Below are positions 26,381 to 32,999 of a DNA stretch of 32,999 bases, one piece after another. A program made the translations under genes and the position numbers. This DNA is from Gammaproteobacteria bacterium. GTDB taxonomy: Bacteria; Pseudomonadota; Gammaproteobacteria; Steroidobacterales; Steroidobacteraceae. The notes under the pieces are model-generated. The model ran no database searches and was not told the DNA's origin. It saw nothing but the letters and a program-made list of their open reading frames with translations. Location of the stretch: contig JANYAD010000064.1 in assembly GCA_025355165.1 (NCBI GenBank), forward strand, positions 1-32,999. The letters are read 5' to 3'. Positions within the stretch are counted from its first letter, which is position 1; the number at the start of each line of letters is the position of its first letter.

Positions 26381-26920
26381 ATGCGCAACCATTCTTATCC
26401 TCTCGGCGCCTCCTGCAAGCAAAGCGGGGTCGTCATGTTCATCGCCTTGATCCTGCTATTGATATTGAGCCTGCTGGGCGTCACCGCGGCACGCATGCAA
26501 ACGGTTGAAGAGCGCATGGCGCGCAACGACAACAATCGGCAGCTTGGCGCGCAGGCCGCGGAAGCCGCATTGCGCGCCGCCGAGGTGGGAATCCTCACTG
26601 GACTCTATGTGAATTTTGCCGGCAACACCAATGGGCTGTATGCGCCGCTGCTATCCGCCGGAAGTCCGTTGACAGGGATGAACTGGGCTGCGCCGGCAGC
26701 GACGCTTCCCTACGCAGGTCCTGCCCTTAACAATCTACCCGCTCCATCCCAGGCACCCAAGGCGGTCATCGAAACCATGCCCCCCGTGGCGGTTGCGGGC
26801 GATGACATTTCGGTTACGGGTTTGAACAGCCCCACTCCTGTCAGCGTTTTTCGAGTGACTACACAAGGCGTCGGTGCCGACAATTCATCGACGACCATGC
26901 TCCAGACGATTGTCCGTTAG
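26381..26920 (+). CDS. pilX: Type IV pilus assembly protein PilX
   Basis: 179 residues, ATG preceded by AAAGG. The N-terminus KQSGVVMFIALILLLILSLLGVTAARM is a PilX-type helix with an atypical processing site (Gly then Val, no Glu at +5), which is normal for PilX. TVEERMARNDNNRQLGAQAAEAALRAAE is the conserved following block, with the Asn-rich turn and alanine-rich helix. PilX is a minor pilin that links the tip complex to PilY1 in characterised systems. It is followed 23 bases later by pilY1 and is part of one transcription unit. Confidence 0.9.
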   Translation: MRNHSYPLGASCKQSGVVMFIALILLLILSLLGVTAARMQTVEERMARNDNNRQLGAQAAEAALRAAEVGILTGLYVNFAGNTNGLYAPLLSAGSPLTGMNWAAPAATLPYAGPALNNLPAPSQAPKAVIETMPPVAVAGDDISVTGLNSPTPVSVFRVTTQGVGADNSSTTMLQTIVR

Positions 26921-26943
26921 GCCAAGGTAGCAAGGATTTATTT

Positions 26944-29900
26944 ATGCAAAGACTGATATCAAGGACTACGCAACAGCGATGCGCGCACATGCTGGCATCT
27001 GGGTGCTACACATTACTCGTGTGCTGGTCCTCCAACGTGATGGCGGCACCGGCTGCGCCGATCTCCATATCGCAAATCCCGCTGACGGTAACGATCCCCG
27101 CCCATCCTCAGATCCTGCTGGCGTTGGGAAACTCTGAATCGATGGATGGCGATTTAAGCGGCGCCATCCGCACCGGTTCCGGATCCATTCCGCACCCCCT
27201 GCTCTTTCCCACATCCTCGCCGCGCAATTTCACCATTCCTGCAGGGTTCACGCCGCCGCTCAACCCGGGCGCGGCAGGTCAGGCCCCCTACACGGTCGAC
27301 ATCGGCGGCGGAACTCTCGCCGATAACTCTGCCAGCCGCTTGAACGTCGCTAAAGCGGGTCTTACGGCCGTACTCAATGCCTATATCGACAGCGCGGATT
27401 TCGCGCTCGTCGATTACAACGTGGGTGGATTGACCGAATCACCGACCTACGTCTATCAAATGAGCCCACCGGGGGGGTTCGTCTTTACCAACGCGCCAGT
27501 GGGTGAATACATTCTCAACCCTTGCTACCACATTAATATCTTCGGTTTCTTCGCGGTGGAACAGAATTGCTCGCAGCTGGCTGGTTTTTATCCCACCCAA
27601 AGCATCACCACGAAGCAGTACATACTCGTGAGCGCGAGCAGCGATGACCCCGCTGTGAATGACGTCTTTTATGACGTTTTCCATTCCGGATACAGCCCGG
27701 TTTGCACGACCTACAACGGACCCAACCCCGCCCCCAACCCGTTCCCGCCGCAGTACTCACTGGGGGACTATGAAAACGGCAATGTGCAAGAGGGCTATGG
27801 ATCGGCACTGAATTTCTGTCCGGGCGCCACCGGCCCGACCAATGCCGGCTTTGTGCCCTATTCGCCGGAAGTGCTTTATGAGGCGCGCGGTTGGGGCTAT
27901 TACACCTTTGGCGAGAGCGCGAACGATGGCACTACGGTTGTGCCCATGACCTCCTCGGGCGCCATCCCCGACGCCGGCAGCGTGGCTGCGGCCATCGCGC
28001 AATTTACACCCTACCTTGCGCCCGAAACGAATGACGCGGGTACGCCCGACATCAAAGCGTCCGCGACCCAGTCGCCGACCGCCGGCTTGTTGGTACAGGC
28101 ACAGAATCTTTTTTCAGGTAACCCGCCCACCACCAACGGATGCGTGACTCACCGCTACGTCGTACTCGTGACGGACGGCTTACCGACGATGGATCTCAAC
28201 CACCGCAACTGGCCGCCACTGGGCAGTACGTCTGCGGCCGGGTATGGCGTCACCGCCACCTTCAACACGCCCGGCGATGGCCACTTGTTAGCGACCAATG
28301 ACCAGGCGCTAACCGATGTGATCACTCAACTGGCCGCATTGAACAGCGGCGCTAATCCGATCCAGACCTACATCATCGGTGTGGGTGCGGGGGTCGACCC
28401 CAGCAAGAACCCGCAGGCAGCAGCGACGCTCACCGCCATGGCGGTGGCGGGCGGAACGGCGACGTACTTTCCTGCAGTCACGCCCCAGGCGGTTACGAAT
28501 GCCTTGGAAACCATCATCACCCATATTCTCGCGGTCACCGAATCGACCGCCTCTGCCGCCGTCAACACCACAGGCCTTAACGTCAATTCGGTGGTTTACC
28601 AGTCCCAATTTGTCACCTCCGATGCCTACCAAGACTGGACCGGAAACGTCCTTGCCTACCCCATCAATCCACTTACCGGCATTGTCGACACGGTGCCGGC
28701 AGACAATGTTTGGTCGGCCCAAACCCAATTGGACGCGCAGGCATCGCGGTTAATCGCGACATGGGACCCCGCACAAGGCAAGGGAATCCCCTTTGAATGG
28801 CATAACGGCAACCCCCCGAATTGGATAGCCAACAGCACCGCCCTTGGGGCAGCGCTGAAGACGTATGCGCCGGACTCGAGCGGCAGCGATGTGGTGGACT
28901 ATTTGCGGGGCTCGACCGCACTCGAACAGCGTAACGGCGGCACATTCCGCAATCGCGCGCATATTCTTGCCGATATAGTTGACAGCAATCCGGCCTACAT
29001 CGGTCCATCAAGCGAGAACATTCAATCCTCAACCTATCTGGCTTTCGAGAACACGACGGCGTTGCGGCCGCCGACTCTCTACATCGGCGGAAATGATGGC
29101 ATGCTGCATGCCTTTGACACGGGGACCGGCAATGAACGATTTGCTTATATTCCTCGGGGCTCTTACGCGAACCTCGTCAATCTAGTCTCCCCTTTCTACA
29201 ATGCGCAGCATAAGTTCTATGTAAACGGTTCGCCGCAGGCGGCCGATGTGCAATTTAGCGATATGACCTGGCATAGCGTGCTGGTTGGAACGGAGGCGCA
29301 AGGTGGCAACAGCGTTTTTGCATTGGATATCACCGACCCGGGCTCGATAAACTCCGAAGCGACCCTCGCCAACGAGGTACTGTGGGACTTCATCGATTTG
29401 GATATGGGACTGGGATTCAGCAGTCCGGCCATCGCCAATACCAATAGCGGCTGGCAGGTGTTTGTCGGCAACGGCTACAACAGCACCAACGAGAGGCCGT
29501 TTTTGTATGCACTGGACCCGCAGCTTGGCACGATGAATGCGAAGATCGATTTATGCGCAGCGGTACCCACCGCCTGTAATCTCGCCGTCGCCAATGGCCT
29601 TTCAAGCGTAATTGCGGTGAATACCAGCGGGGCAGTCACTTCATACGCCAACATCGTTTATGCCGGCGACCTGCAAGGCAATCTATGGCGGGTGGACATA
29701 TCGAATGCCAATCCGGCTATGTGGGCGGCAACGGTCATGTTCCAAGCGACCGATGGCGCAGGTAATCGGCAGCCAATAACGACCAAGCCTGTAGCCACCC
29801 TCAATCCCCGCTTCCCCCAGGTATTGGGCACTTTAGTGATGTTCGGTACCGGTCAATATTTGGGACTTCCCGACATCGCCAATGCAAAAGTGCAGTCCAT

Positions 29901-30498
29901 CTATGGGGTCTATGATCCGCCGGCCGGCTATGTTGCCGCGATCGATCGATCGAGCCTGCTGCAGCAGACCCTGGCGACCGCGATGCTTGGCACCTCCCAG
30001 GTGCGCACCATTACCGGAACTGCCCCTGTCTATCCGGCAAACAAAGGATGGTTCATGGATTTGAATCTGCTGAGTGGCGAGCGCGTGATCAACAGCCCGC
30101 GTCTCTTCACGGGCGGAGAATTGATCCTGACCACTTTCCGGCCCATCCCTCCCGCAGCGGGCGTATGTACGACTCTGGGCAGCTCTTATCTAATGGTCTT
30201 GAACTTTGCCACCGGCGGTGGTTTCACGACGCCTCGCTTCGATGCGAATGGCGATGGCCATATCAACGCCTCTGACCTGGTAATGGTGGGCGGCGTCGCC
30301 GTTACTCCTGTCGGATTGTCGCTCGGCAATGTCTATGCCTCCGGCGTCACGAATCGAACCGGCGCACTCGGCCTCGGCGGGTCGGGAGTCGCCATCGTCA
30401 CGACGACAGGACTGCCCAACGGTGGTACAAACGTCAACAGTTACGGCGTAGGTCCGCCTCCAAAAGTTCGCACAGCATGGTGGGAGATACGTCCATGA
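26944..30498 (+). CDS. pilY1: Type IV pilus tip adhesin/assembly factor PilY1
   Basis: 1184 residues with AAGGA eight bases before the ATG. Signal peptide about 1-34 (cut after VMA). The N-terminal region is von Willebrand A-like: IPAHPQILLALGNSESMDG (51-69) replaces the usual MIDAS DxSxS with GNSES, while RYVVLVTDGLPTMDLN (about 403-418) keeps the central strand. The C-terminal half is the PilC/PilY1 beta-propeller, starting TLYIGGNDGMLHAFDTGTGNE (about 712) and then FAYIPRGSYANL. A calcium-loop motif DANGDGHINASD sits at 1100-1111 near the C-terminus. Homologues sit on the pilus tip and control extension, adhesion and surface sensing. The stop overlaps the next gene (ATGA). Confidence 0.94.
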   Translation: MQRLISRTTQQRCAHMLASGCYTLLVCWSSNVMAAPAAPISISQIPLTVTIPAHPQILLALGNSESMDGDLSGAIRTGSGSIPHPLLFPTSSPRNFTIPAGFTPPLNPGAAGQAPYTVDIGGGTLADNSASRLNVAKAGLTAVLNAYIDSADFALVDYNVGGLTESPTYVYQMSPPGGFVFTNAPVGEYILNPCYHINIFGFFAVEQNCSQLAGFYPTQSITTKQYILVSASSDDPAVNDVFYDVFHSGYSPVCTTYNGPNPAPNPFPPQYSLGDYENGNVQEGYGSALNFCPGATGPTNAGFVPYSPEVLYEARGWGYYTFGESANDGTTVVPMTSSGAIPDAGSVAAAIAQFTPYLAPETNDAGTPDIKASATQSPTAGLLVQAQNLFSGNPPTTNGCVTHRYVVLVTDGLPTMDLNHRNWPPLGSTSAAGYGVTATFNTPGDGHLLATNDQALTDVITQLAALNSGANPIQTYIIGVGAGVDPSKNPQAAATLTAMAVAGGTATYFPAVTPQAVTNALETIITHILAVTESTASAAVNTTGLNVNSVVYQSQFVTSDAYQDWTGNVLAYPINPLTGIVDTVPADNVWSAQTQLDAQASRLIATWDPAQGKGIPFEWHNGNPPNWIANSTALGAALKTYAPDSSGSDVVDYLRGSTALEQRNGGTFRNRAHILADIVDSNPAYIGPSSENIQSSTYLAFENTTALRPPTLYIGGNDGMLHAFDTGTGNERFAYIPRGSYANLVNLVSPFYNAQHKFYVNGSPQAADVQFSDMTWHSVLVGTEAQGGNSVFALDITDPGSINSEATLANEVLWDFIDLDMGLGFSSPAIANTNSGWQVFVGNGYNSTNERPFLYALDPQLGTMNAKIDLCAAVPTACNLAVANGLSSVIAVNTSGAVTSYANIVYAGDLQGNLWRVDISNANPAMWAATVMFQATDGAGNRQPITTKPVATLNPRFPQVLGTLVMFGTGQYLGLPDIANAKVQSIYGVYDPPAGYVAAIDRSSLLQQTLATAMLGTSQVRTITGTAPVYPANKGWFMDLNLLSGERVINSPRLFTGGELILTTFRPIPPAAGVCTTLGSSYLMVLNFATGGGFTTPRFDANGDGHINASDLVMVGGVAVTPVGLSLGNVYASGVTNRTGALGLGGSGVAIVTTTGLPNGGTNVNSYGVGPPPKVRTAWWEIRP

Positions 30499-30788
30499 AA
30501 TCAGCAAATATGAAGTCGATGATCGGCACGCTGGCCCTCGGGCTGTTCTTGCAGCCCACGGTGGGGTGGAGTAGCCGGGCGGTCACTGCGCCCATTACCG
30601 GCACGGTAACGGCAGCGCCCTCGAACAACAGTATCGAGGTCGACCGGCGCACTTATCACGTCAAGGCAAACAGCGCCGCTGCGAAGACACTGAGCAACTT
30701 TTACGTGGGGGAAACTGTCGATATGGTACTCGACGGGCCGCCGAACGCCCCCGAGGTGACTTCAATCATGCAGCACCCTGGGTCATGA
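30495..30788 (+). CDS. Small secreted protein in the pilY2 position
   Basis: 97 residues from ATG 30495, which overlaps the pilY1 stop by 4 bases; ATG 30510 is an alternative. The hydrophobic segment MIGTLALGLFLQPTVG suggests a signal peptide. The rest is a compact, probably beta-rich domain: APITGTVTAAPSNNSIEVDR, TYHVKANSAAAKTLSNF, VGETVDMVLDGPPNAPEV. It lies exactly between pilY1 and pilE, where Pseudomonas carries pilY2, but I cannot confirm homology from sequence alone. Its alternating strands and VG..VD..LDG look like a small OB- or SH3-like fold, which is inference. Its end overlaps the pilE region. Confidence 0.75.
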   Translation: MKSANMKSMIGTLALGLFLQPTVGWSSRAVTAPITGTVTAAPSNNSIEVDRRTYHVKANSAAAKTLSNFYVGETVDMVLDGPPNAPEVTSIMQHPGS

Positions 30789-30790
30789 GG
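30787..30790 (+). promoter_or_regulatory. Ribosome-binding site that favours the inner pilE start
   Basis: GAGG is followed by six bases and ATG 30797. It lies downstream of the alternative start at 30785, so the shorter leader (MVKNG) is preferred. Confidence 0.5.
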
Positions 30791-30796
30791 CTCACC

Positions 30797-31213
30797 ATGG
30801 TCAAGAACGGGTTTACCCTGGTGGAGTTGATGATCACGGTGGCGATTGTGGCCATCCTCGCGATGGTTGCGGTTCCTTCATACACGCAATATGTCAGACG
30901 GGCGAATCGCACAGACGCGACCAAGACCATGACCTTGGATGCGCAAGCGCTCGAGCGTTGTTACTCGCAAAGCTTTCAATATACGAACTGTCCCAACGCT
31001 GCCGCCGGTGCGCTGCCCTCTCCGCAGGGAAAATACACCGTGACGATCACGATCCCGGATCCCTTAGTTCCAGCGCCGAGTTTTTCGATCACCGCGGTTC
31101 CCCTGGCGCCCTCGCAACAAGCAGATGCTCCTTGCCAGACGTTCACGCTAAACACGGCGGGCGCGCAAGGGGCAACTCCCGCCGGCAGTCAAACCTGCTG
31201 GGGTTCAACCTAG
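30797..31213 (+). CDS. pilE: Type IV minor pilin PilE
   Basis: 138 residues from ATG 30797 (GAGG six bases upstream); ATG 30785, overlapping the previous stop, would add four residues. Prepilin leader MVKNG cut before FTLVELMITVAIVAILAMVAVPSYTQYVRRANRTDATKTM, with Glu+5 and the conserved YVRR/ANR motif of PilE-type minor pilins. ALERCYSQSFQYTNCPN carries a cysteine pair, and a second pair near the C-terminus (PCQTF, QTCWGS) may close the D-region loop. Last gene of the operon; a bidirectional terminator follows 30 bases after the stop. It could also be called a ComP/PilA-like pilin, but the operon position favours PilE. Confidence 0.9.
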   Translation: MVKNGFTLVELMITVAIVAILAMVAVPSYTQYVRRANRTDATKTMTLDAQALERCYSQSFQYTNCPNAAAGALPSPQGKYTVTITIPDPLVPAPSFSITAVPLAPSQQADAPCQTFTLNTAGAQGATPAGSQTCWGST

Positions 31214-31243
31214 GCGTTGCATTCTGCGAATCTAGTGGCCCAA

Positions 31244-31275
31244 AAAAAAGCCGCGCTTCTTAGCGCGGCTTTTTT
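31244..31275. terminator. Bidirectional intrinsic terminator between pilE and the Gly-rich gene
   Basis: AAAAAAGCCGCGC (31244-31256), loop TTCTTA, GCGCGGCTTTTTT (31263-31275). This is a perfect 13-base inverted repeat with a GC core and A/T flanks, so it works as a rho-independent terminator in both directions for the two converging genes. Confidence 0.92.
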
Positions 31276-31291
31276 GTCGTTCTGGGACTTG

Positions 31292-32134
31292 TTATCGGGC
31301 GCTGTACCCTCGACCTTCCACGCACGCCACCATCGCGCGACTGTAGTCGGAGCCGTTCTGGGCCACTTGGCCCGCCTGATCGGAGGCCCACCGCTGGCAC
31401 TCAGCCTTGTCGGCCGACTGCTGCTCAGAGCTCTGGCCATTTTTCGGGTACATGAAAATCTGCCAAGCGGACCCCTGACCTTGATCCGCACCGACCGCAT
31501 CGTTTGCAGCCGAGGCTGCGCCCTCAGCTGAACCGCTCAAGTCCGCGACGGGCGGCGGGTCGGTGACCACGTAGCCCTCATAGGAGGGGTTATAGGTGTA
31601 GTACACGTCGTTGGCGTAGTAGTAAGGCACGCCGCTATACCAATAGGTCGCATAGGCCAACGGCAGAATAGGCAGGAACCAGGCAAATCCCGCGCCGTAA
31701 TAGCAGCGGGGCCAGAAACCGCCATGCCAATAGCCGCCATGCCAACCGCCTCCCCGCCGGCCACCGCCGTAGCCGTAGCCGCCGCGATAGCCAGTCGAAT
31801 AGCCGTGGCCGCCGCCGTAGCCACCCCGCCCGGCGTAGGCACTGTGGTAGGCGCCGCTATAGTGCCCTGCACCGCCCGCGTAGTAGTGACCCGCGCCTCC
31901 AGCATACCGAGCGGATCCGGCGAAATGGGCGCCGCCCCCGAAGTGGCCTGCGGAGCTATGTCCGCCCCCGCCATGCGCCCCGCCACCCCCACTGGGATGT
32001 CCACCTCCTCCACCACCACCGCCACCGCCATGCCCTCCTCCGCCGCTGTGCTGAGCGAACGCAGGGCCGGCCCCGGCCAAGATCAATCCCAGCGCGCCAA
32101 ACGCCAACAGACCGCCTTTGCCTTTGATTATCAT
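31292..32134 (-). CDS. Exported Gly/His/Tyr-rich protein (DUF6515-like)
   Basis: 280 residues. A clear ribosome-binding site GAGGAGAG (about 32139-32146) precedes the ATG. Signal peptide 1-27 (cut after AFA). Residues about 28-140 are a low-complexity Gly/His/Tyr/Ser region (HSGGGGHGG, GAGHYYAGGAGHYSG). A hydrophobic/aromatic stretch (about 148-165), then SGVPYYYANDVYYTYNPSYEGYVVTDPPP, which resembles DUF6515-type proteins, follows. The C-terminal part (about 230-280) has a domain with MYPKNGQSSEQQSADKAECQRWA and ACVEGRGYS, a pattern of two cysteines found in small cell-envelope proteins. Probably periplasmic or outer-membrane associated; the glycine-rich part may bind metal or self-associate. 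Function is unknown. Confidence 0.85.
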   Translation of the reverse strand: MIIKGKGGLLAFGALGLILAGAGPAFAQHSGGGGHGGGGGGGGGGHPSGGGGAHGGGGHSSAGHFGGGAHFAGSARYAGGAGHYYAGGAGHYSGAYHSAYAGRGGYGGGHGYSTGYRGGYGYGGGRRGGGWHGGYWHGGFWPRCYYGAGFAWFLPILPLAYATYWYSGVPYYYANDVYYTYNPSYEGYVVTDPPPVADLSGSAEGAASAANDAVGADQGQGSAWQIFMYPKNGQSSEQQSADKAECQRWASDQAGQVAQNGSDYSRAMVACVEGRGYSAR

Positions 32135-32220
32135 TTGCCTCTCCTCACTAAAACCGCTCGCCGTCGCTTTTTAAGCGTTCATCAATAAGACCTTATAAGC
32201 ACAACGCGGTTCAAGCGCTT

Positions 32221-32237
32221 TGGTGTACATAACACCA
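32221..32237. repeat. Short hairpin after the TonB remnant
   Basis: TGGTGT (32221-32226), loop ACATA, ACACCA (32232-32237). It lies just past the stop of the TonB receptor fragment on the minus strand. There is no T run behind it, so it is at most a weak terminator. Confidence 0.3.
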
Positions 32238-32239
32238 GC

Positions 32240-32917
32240 TTAATTACGCAGCGCTGCATTGAACATAACGTAGGCTGTTCGCCCGGGCGCAGGCTCAAAA
32301 TATCGCGCGTTGGTCTCGTTGACGATCACCGATCCCACATAAGCCCGATTTGCCAGATTATCAAGGCGGCCAAATTCGCTCAGGTGCCAATGTTTGGTGT
32401 CCTGTTCGAATCCTGCCCGCCAATTGACCACCCAGAAACCTCTCGCCGCATCCGTGTTGCGGTCATCCGCGTAGATTTTCGACCTGCCGTCGGTTTCGAG
32501 CGTAGTTGAAAAGTGCAACGGAGCGAAGTGCCAGGTGAGACCCAAGTGCAACGCGTTGCGCGCAATTGCGGGTAGGAGATTTCCCGCAGCCACCGGCAAG
32601 AAATTGGGCGCAGCTTCTCCGGTGCGACTCGCCAGGGGATTGCAAGGCGTCCCCACACAAGTGAAATAGGACTGCGCCACCGCCGCGCGAATATAGGTAT
32701 AGGCCAGTTGAGCGTCGAATCCCCCGGCTAGGGTGACATCGGCCTCGGCTTCCAAGCCGCGCCGTGTAGTCTCGCCGATATTCTGATTCACGCTGCGGCC
32801 GCTGAAATTTTGCAGCACCGCCAGTTCATCCGTCGTTTTGATGTAAAAGGCCGCCAGAGTGCCACGCGCATAGTCATTGCCGGCCTTGATGCCGCAGAGC
32901 CTCTCGAGGTCCTTCAT
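32240..32917 (-). pseudogene. C-terminal remnant of a TonB-dependent outer-membrane receptor
   Basis: 225 residues from the first ATG. The sequence is the end of a TonB-receptor beta-barrel: IKAGNDYARGTLAAFYIKTTDEL, NIGETTRRGLEAEADVTLAGG, LEFNLTW-like strands such as LHLGLTWHFAP, and the terminal FGRLDNLANRAYVGSVIVNETNARYFEPAPGRTAYVMFNAALRN with a C-terminal Asn-ending strand. Complete receptors are about 650-900 residues with an N-terminal plug and TonB box; these are absent. The same frame upstream is closed by a stop near 32968, within an AT-rich stretch, and no other frame continues a barrel. So I read it as a truncated gene rather than one merely cut by the window edge. It might still be expressed but could not form a working receptor. 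Confidence 0.75.
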
Positions 32918-32940
32918 ATTGCCATTCGAATAGACCTGGA

Positions 32941-32999
32941 CATCAAATCGATTTAAAATGTTATATTAATGATTGATAATTAGTATTTAATGTACTTTG
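32941..32999. other. AT-rich stretch at the right edge, upstream of the TonB remnant
   Basis: These 59 bases are strikingly AT-rich compared with the rest of the window. On the minus strand they contain ACTAATTATCAATCATT, weakly reminiscent of a Fur box, and a nine-codon frame (ATG at 32943, MSRSIRMAI) that ends at 32914. This could be the former promoter and start of the receptor gene left after an internal deletion, or part of an inserted element. Both are speculative. Confidence 0.3.

Noticed and set aside
1-32999. CRISPR array, tRNA or rRNA genes, intact insertion sequence or integrase
   Set aside because: No regularly spaced repeats, no cloverleaf-like segments in the short gaps, and no transposase or integrase motifs in any open frame.

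Overview
The window looks like a GC-rich chromosomal segment of a free-living Gammaproteobacterium. The block glyA-nrdR-ribD-ribE-ribBX-ribH-nusB-thiL, the pair xseB-ispA, an EttA homologue, a single-chain PurL of about 1300 residues and a P. aeruginosa-like minor pilin operon all fit that class. A lineage near Steroidobacterales, Nevskiales or Xanthomonadales is my guess; no rRNA or other phylogenetic marker is present to settle it. Coding density is very high, and the largest gap without a gene is about 150 bases.

Layout. Positions 1-1648 (-) hold a secreted S10 serine carboxypeptidase that runs off the left edge. Positions 1784-3518 carry an unrecognised secreted protein built of two homologous halves and, convergent with it, an EexN-like lipoprotein. 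Positions 3668-5812 (+) hold xseB, ispA and folE2. Positions 5809-13755 (-) form a long co-directional run: glyA, nrdR, the riboflavin genes (ribD, ribE, a RibBX-type ribB, ribH), nusB, thiL, and finally a serine/threonine kinase fused to a cyclic-nucleotide-binding domain. Positions 13908-16292 (+) hold ettA and a zinc-ribbon/DUF4145-like protein. Positions 16323-20600 (-) hold a DUF1820 gene followed by purL. Positions 20684-24096 (+) hold an orphan TagH-like FHA protein and a TctD/TctE-like two-component system. Positions 24167-31213 (+) are the minor pilin operon fimT-pilV-pilW-pilX-pilY1-(small secreted protein in the pilY2 position)-pilE, closed by a strong bidirectional terminator. Positions 31292-32134 (-) encode a Gly/Tyr-rich exported protein. 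Positions 32240-32917 (-) hold only the C-terminal part of a TonB-dependent receptor, ending at an abruptly AT-rich stretch.

How the genes work together. The central operon joins one-carbon metabolism (GlyA), ribonucleotide reductase control (NrdR), riboflavin and thiamine-diphosphate synthesis and an antitermination factor. The C-terminal GTP cyclohydrolase II domain of the ribB product has lost its zinc cysteines, so the first riboflavin step must be supplied from elsewhere. The pilin operon encodes the priming/tip complex of a type IV pilus and lies directly after a two-component system that could control it. Three pieces suggest phospho- or cyclic-nucleotide signalling: the kinase-cNMP fusion, the FHA protein without a type VI cluster, and a CRP-like site at 3573-3588. 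I see no CRISPR array, tRNA, rRNA, intact mobile element or defence island. The most novel items are the two-repeat secreted protein, the kinase-cNMP fusion, the orphan TagH and the truncated TonB receptor.
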